Notes under the pieces: generated by a model | Told to the model about the DNA's origin: nothing | Seen by the model: the letters and a program-made list of their open reading frames with translations, nothing else | Databases searched by the model: none | Translations under genes and position numbers: made by a program | Assembly: GCF_002931555.1 (NCBI RefSeq) | Contig: NZ_PSTZ01000010.1 | Location: 248,001-312,000, forward strand | DNA: 64,000 nucleotides | Direction: 5' to 3' | Origin: Pseudoclavibacter sp. RFBB5 | GTDB taxonomy: Bacteria > Actinomycetota > Actinomycetes > Actinomycetales > Microbacteriaceae | In this document: positions 60,769 through 64,000 of the stretch, in pieces | How positions within the stretch are numbered: position 1 is the first letter of the stretch | Layout of the letters: each line of letters starts with the position of its first letter

Positions 60769-61809
60769 TCAGCGGATGGCGATGGGGTTGACGGGAGACC
60801 CGACGGCGCCGGTGATGGGCAGCGGCGGGGCGACGAGGAGGAAGTCGTAGGTGCTGTCGGCGGCGCACGCATCGGCCAGGGATTCAAGGTCCCACATCTC
60901 GCCGATGGTCAGGCCCATGTTGGGGATGACAACCTGGTGGAGCGGTTGGAAGGCGTCGTCGAACTCGTTGGGGCGCACTTCGAAGCCCCACGTGTCGGTG
61001 GCGATCGCGGCGATCTCGCTGCGGTGCAGCCAGCCGGCCGTCGTGAAGGAGAGCCCGGCGCTTGGGCCGCCCGCGTAGCCGTTCCACCCGTCGCGCTGGG
61101 CGCGGGCGTAGCGGCCGGTGCGCACGAGCACGATGTCGCCACGGCCGACGGCGGCGGTCGCGCCCTGCGCGCGGATGCACGACTCGAGGTCGGCGGTCGT
61201 GATCGCGTAGCCGTCCTCGAGCTCCCCGTCTTCGCGGAGGTGCCTGCCGAGATCCAGCAGCACGCCGCGGCTCACGATCTCGGCCGCGGTGTGCTCGATG
61301 CCGGTGACGAGGTCGCCGTCACTCGTCACGACCTCACCGGAACGGCGACCGTTCCAGGCGTAGCCGTGGTCGAAGATGTGGCCGAGGCCGTCCCACTGCG
61401 TGGAGCACTGCAGGGGCATGGCGATGACATCGTCAGCCCCGCCGAGGCCGTGCGGGAACCCCTGGTTCGCGAGCTGCGCATCCGTGCCCGTGTCGAGCAT
61501 CGTGTGCACGGGGTTCGTGCGCCGACGCCACCCCATCTGGGGGCCGTTCATGTCGAAGGGCTGGGAGAGCGAGAAGCTGCGGCCCGTGCGCACGAGTTTT
61601 GCGGCGGCTGCGCGCTTGGCGTCGTCGATGAAGTTGAGCGTGCCGATGCGGTCGTCGTCGCCCCAGCGTCCCCAGTTGCGGTAGGCCTGCGCGGCGCGAG
61701 CGACCTCGGTGGTCGGGTCGGCGCGGTCGAGCTCGGCCGGGTTGTCGGTGGGGGTCCCCGTGACCGTGGGGGCGCCCCCGGCAACGGTCGTCTCGGTGAC
61801 GGAGGTCAT
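60769..61809 (-). CDS. cyclase-family metal-dependent hydrolase
   Basis: A 346-residue protein of the Cyclase family (kynurenine formamidase-like). The metal-binding segment is changed to QCSTQWDGLGHIF in place of the usual HxGTHxDxPxH; this QWDGLGH form is common in a separate subgroup. Further motifs are ILVRTG-like GDIVLVRTGRYA and GWLHRSEIAAIATDTWGFEV. Members hydrolyse amides, lactones or isatin-like rings. The ATG overlaps the upstream FAH stop (ATGA), and a 64-nt gap separates it from the monooxygenase gene, the only real gap in the operon. Confidence 0.88.
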   Translation of the reverse strand: MTSVTETTVAGGAPTVTGTPTDNPAELDRADPTTEVARAAQAYRNWGRWGDDDRIGTLNFIDDAKRAAAAKLVRTGRSFSLSQPFDMNGPQMGWRRRTNPVHTMLDTGTDAQLANQGFPHGLGGADDVIAMPLQCSTQWDGLGHIFDHGYAWNGRRSGEVVTSDGDLVTGIEHTAAEIVSRGVLLDLGRHLREDGELEDGYAITTADLESCIRAQGATAAVGRGDIVLVRTGRYARAQRDGWNGYAGGPSAGLSFTTAGWLHRSEIAAIATDTWGFEVRPNEFDDAFQPLHQVVIPNMGLTIGEMWDLESLADACAADSTYDFLLVAPPLPITGAVGSPVNPIAIR

Positions 61810-62801
61810 GACGACACCGCTTCCGCCCGCACCCGCGTCGTCTGCGTGCCGAGGCCCTCGATGACGCTCACCATGACGTCGCCGTCACGGAGGAGGCGGC
61901 CGTGCACGATGCCGTTGCCAGCTGGGCTGCCCGTGAGCAGCAGGTCGCCGGGGAGGAGCGGCATGTTCTCGGACGCGGCCGAGATGAGGGCCGGGATGTC
62001 GAAGAGGAGGTCGTCGGTGACGGCGTCCTGCATCGTGTCGCCGTTGAGCGTGAGCTTGAGCGTGAGCGAGTGCGGGTCGGTCACGAACTGCGCCGGCACG
62101 AGAAACGGGCCGGTGGGGAGGAAGCCCGGCGCGTTCTTGCCGCGGTACCAGTCGGTGCCGATCTCCTTCATGTCCTTGCGGAAGATGAGGTCGCGCGTCG
62201 AGATGTCGTTGACGATCGTGTAGCCAGCCACGTGATCGAAGGCGTCTTCGCGGGAGACGCGGTGGGCGCGCTTGCCGATGACCACCGCGAGCTCCAGCTC
62301 CCAGTCGTGCTGGTCGCTGTAGCCGGGCAGCTCGAGCTCGGCGTCGACGCCTGCGACGGCCGTCGGCAGGCCGATGAAGAAGTACGGCTCGCCGTCCCTG
62401 GCGCGCGCATCCATCATCTCGGCAGCCCACTCGCGCAGCTCCTCGATGGGGCGCGGATCGTTCTTGGCCCGGCCCGCGGCGACGAGGTCGATGACGTGCG
62501 TGCGGTAGTTGGCGCCCGTCTGCAGCACCTGGCGGGGCTCGACGGGGGCTTCCAGCGTGACGTCGTCGAGGGGCAGCCAGGCGCTGTCGTCGCTGGCGCT
62601 GGTCTGCGCGAGCTCGGCGACGCGGTCCCACGAGGCGGGCGCCCCGGCGAGGAAGTCGTTGAGGGAGTCGGCGCCGAGCTCTTCGCTGCTGAGCGGGCGG
62701 ATGCGGCCGGCCGCGACGAGTCCGAGCTGCGGCTTCCCCTCCCCCACGCTGAAGCGGGCAAGAGCGAAGTCGGCAGTCAGGCCTTCGGACGACGATGTCA
62801 C
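61806..62801 (-). CDS. fumarylacetoacetate hydrolase-family protein (first gene of the operon)
   Basis: A 331-residue protein. The FAH domain includes QTGANYRTHV, WELELAVVIGKRAHRVS, GYTIVNDISTRDLIF, GKNAPGFLPTGPFLVP and LLTGSPAGNGIVHGR. The start is GTG at 62801 (GGAG 7-8 nt upstream); a frame to 62843 adds 14 non-conserved residues. It leads the operon and lies divergent from the antitoxin gene. It is only distantly related to the other FAH protein here (57482-58504), so they are expected to act on different intermediates. Confidence 0.9.
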   Translation of the reverse strand: MTSSSEGLTADFALARFSVGEGKPQLGLVAAGRIRPLSSEELGADSLNDFLAGAPASWDRVAELAQTSASDDSAWLPLDDVTLEAPVEPRQVLQTGANYRTHVIDLVAAGRAKNDPRPIEELREWAAEMMDARARDGEPYFFIGLPTAVAGVDAELELPGYSDQHDWELELAVVIGKRAHRVSREDAFDHVAGYTIVNDISTRDLIFRKDMKEIGTDWYRGKNAPGFLPTGPFLVPAQFVTDPHSLTLKLTLNGDTMQDAVTDDLLFDIPALISAASENMPLLPGDLLLTGSPAGNGIVHGRLLRDGDVMVSVIEGLGTQTTRVRAEAVSS

Positions 62802-62950
62802 GGGTGGTCTCCAATTCACGACGCTTCGGTGCGTTCGTGACATAAGTCAACCGTGTGCCGCCGCATCAGCCAAGCCGGGATGCGTTATCCCGGGCATCAG
62901 GGTTGGTGATGGAGCGGTGGACGCTTCTCAACAGATTTCCCGATCGCGCC

Positions 62951-62972
62951 ACTTCAGAATTACTTCTGAAGT
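62951..62972 (+). promoter_or_regulatory. perfect palindromic operator before the antitoxin gene
   Basis: ACTTCAGAA (62951-62959), TTAC, TTCTGAAGT (62964-62972), 11 nt before the ATG. A perfect 9-bp inverted repeat at this position is typical of an autoregulated antitoxin. Confidence 0.8.
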
Positions 62973-62983
62973 ACGCTTTTGTC

Positions 62984-63439
62984 ATGCACTCCGCGACACC
63001 CACAAGCAGGACGTTCAACTCGTCCGACCTCAGCCGCAACGCACCGAAGGTCTTTGCGGCAGCTGAAGACCACCCCGTCGACGTCACCCGACGCGACGGT
63101 GAAGATCTTGTGCTGATGTCGAAGAGCGAGTCTCAGGCCCGCGATCAGCTCTTGGAGATCGCGGCGCAGCTCATCGCCGTAGCGACCGACGACCGCGGCT
63201 CGCTCGAGCACCGAATGTCGCAGATGTTTCCATGGATGCTGGCCCTCAGCCCAGATAGCCAACGCAAGTGCGCGCACGACCTGCTCGACGCGTCGCGTGC
63301 ATCCTTCTCTACCGGCCAGGCTCATCTTGCGATTGCCGAGTTCACGGCGTGGAAGGAAACGGCATCGGCGCTCGCGGCGGGACTGACCCCAGTTCAAGCC
63401 GACTGGCTCGAAGCCGACATCACCGTGGAACGCCCCTAG
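62984..63439 (+). CDS. Phd-like antitoxin with C-terminal helical extension
   Basis: A 151-residue protein. Residues about 8-50 (TFNSSDLSRNAPKVF then VDVTRRDGEDLVLMSK) match the Phd/YefM DNA-binding fold; the remainder (about 55-151) is alpha-helical and larger than a usual antitoxin tail, as in a group of actinobacterial antitoxins. I start at the ATG at 62984, 11 nt after the palindrome; there is no clear ribosome binding site, so leaderless or weak initiation is possible. The toxin gene follows after 3 nt. It should neutralise that toxin and repress the operon. Confidence 0.82.
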   Translation: MHSATPTSRTFNSSDLSRNAPKVFAAAEDHPVDVTRRDGEDLVLMSKSESQARDQLLEIAAQLIAVATDDRGSLEHRMSQMFPWMLALSPDSQRKCAHDLLDASRASFSTGQAHLAIAEFTAWKETASALAAGLTPVQADWLEADITVERP

Positions 63440-63442
63440 AAG

Positions 63443-63783
63443 GTGACGAAAGACACACCAGTCCCCCGCCCGACGAAGAAAGGCGAGTACCGCATCCGAT
63501 TCGCGACGAACTCGGCCAGGAAAGGCTGGATGGATCTGGCCGCCACGATCCGAAACCCGCTCGCCGATGCCGGGACTTCCTTACCACGACGCCCCAGGAG
63601 GCCACCCCGAACAACTACAGGCTTCGCGGCGAACTCGGCAGCCTTCATCGCAACGGTCGCGTCTACGCACGCTGGCAGCACAAGCCAACGCTGCGCGGCG
63701 ATGCCCGCATCTGGTTCTACGTCGAGGATGACGTCGTCTACCTGGAACACGTTCACACACATCACCCCCACGAGACGAAGTAG
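63443..63783 (+). pseudogene. RelE/ParE-like toxin gene, frameshifted
   Basis: From the GTG at 63443 the frame reads TKKGEYRIRFATNSARKGWM then LAATIRNPLADA, then the frame breaks near 63571. One frame over, the reading continues DFLTTTPQEATPNNYRLRG, LGSLHRNGRVYARWQHKP, DARIWFYVEDDVVYLEHV and HTHHPHETK to the TAG at 63783. Joined, this is a normal toxin of about 113 residues; inserting one base at the break would restore GCC-TGG-GAC (Ala-Trp-Asp). Without it the product is cut or ends in junk. A sequencing error or a true loss of toxin are both possible. The stop of the antitoxin is 3 nt upstream. Confidence 0.8.
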
Positions 63784-63811
63784 GTGCGCCAAGGGGGGCG
63801 TGGGTTTGAAC

Positions 63812-64000
63812 TCAGCTGATCGCCCTCGCGATCGGCAGCCCGCCGCCGTGCGAGGTGAGGCCGCCGTCGACGGCGAGCTCCGCGCCCGTCACGAACGAGG
63901 TCGCGGGTGAGAGCAGGCTCGCGACGACCTCGGCAACCTCGGCCGGTGATCCCGTGCGGCCAAGTGGTGTCAGCTCGACGTTGATGTCGCGGAACGCCGC
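63812..64000 (-). CDS. SDR-family oxidoreductase, C-terminal part (runs off the window)
   Basis: The last 62 codons of a gene that continues past the window edge. The sequence [20 protein letters not shown] then [20 protein letters not shown] is the usual C-terminus of a classical short-chain dehydrogenase/reductase (VTG-DGG motif). The cofactor and active-site motifs are outside the window, so the substrate is unknown. It converges on the toxin gene; no terminator is seen in the 28-nt gap. Confidence 0.88.
   Translation of the reverse strand, partial: AAFRDINVELTPLGRTGSPAEVAEVVASLLSPATSFVTGAELAVDGGLTSHGGGLPIARAIS

Overview
The window is high-GC DNA with bacterial gene packing, many ATGA/GTGA stop-start overlaps, Shine-Dalgarno sites and GC-rich hairpin terminators. 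Gene content (SigK/RskA anti-sigma pair, actinobacterial DipZ, ROK and IclR regulators, permease-ATPase fusion of a peptide-type ABC importer, C-glycoside 3-oxidase/deglycosidase genes) points to a soil or plant-associated actinobacterium, most likely Microbacteriaceae. The assignment is from protein families and base composition only; no rRNA is present.

Layout. 1-6.3 kb: a lipoprotein, an IclR regulator, a GMC oxidoreductase with its gluconate-2-dehydrogenase subunit 3-like partner, a DJ-1/PfpI protein, and a nuclease-like AbiEi/DUF559-type protein flanked on both sides by a family of palindromic repeats. 6.3-15.4 kb: acetoin/diacetyl reductase, a DUF2867 NAD(P)-binding protein, the sigK-rskA-dipZ cluster with a divergent MPT83-like fasciclin lipoprotein (both promoters share one motif and one spacing), a GlsB-type membrane protein, a K+ channel and two tRNA genes (Met-CAT, Thr-GGT). 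15.4-29.6 kb: an M23 peptidase, an inositol monophosphatase, the fructose operon (fruR-fruK-fruA), an alanine/glycine:cation symporter, NhaA, a three-part APH/M23-like/class III aminotransferase and a 14-TM MFS exporter.

29.8-48 kb is a glycoside-utilisation region: two ROK regulators (29.8 and 42.7 kb), a GH43, an alpha/beta hydrolase, a GH106 alpha-L-rhamnosidase, a complete peptide/oligosaccharide-type ABC importer, a DUF1593 protein, a Gfo/Idh/MocA dehydrogenase and a GH35-like glycosidase. 48-54.3 kb looks like a C-glycoside degradation operon: a pyranose-oxidase-like C-glycoside 3-oxidase, the beta and alpha subunits of a C-glycoside deglycosidase, two further TIM-barrel isomerases and a Gfo/Idh/MocA oxidoreductase, with a divergent LysR regulator. 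56.3-62.8 kb is a tightly coupled six-gene operon (two FAH-family hydrolases, cyclase-family hydrolase, FAD monooxygenase, ACMSD-like amidohydrolase, thiolase) that looks like an aromatic or cyclic-acid catabolic module. A plausible but unproven reading is that the three neighbouring regions import plant glycosides, trim their sugars, cleave the C-glycosyl bond and degrade the released aglycone.

The window ends with a Phd-like antitoxin with a perfect operator palindrome, a toxin gene carrying what reads as a one-base deletion, and the 3' part of an SDR gene. Three separate repeat systems (two families of long palindromes and one 7-8-8 bp tandem array) sit in the gaps between genes. No insertion sequence, CRISPR array, rRNA gene or replication origin was found.
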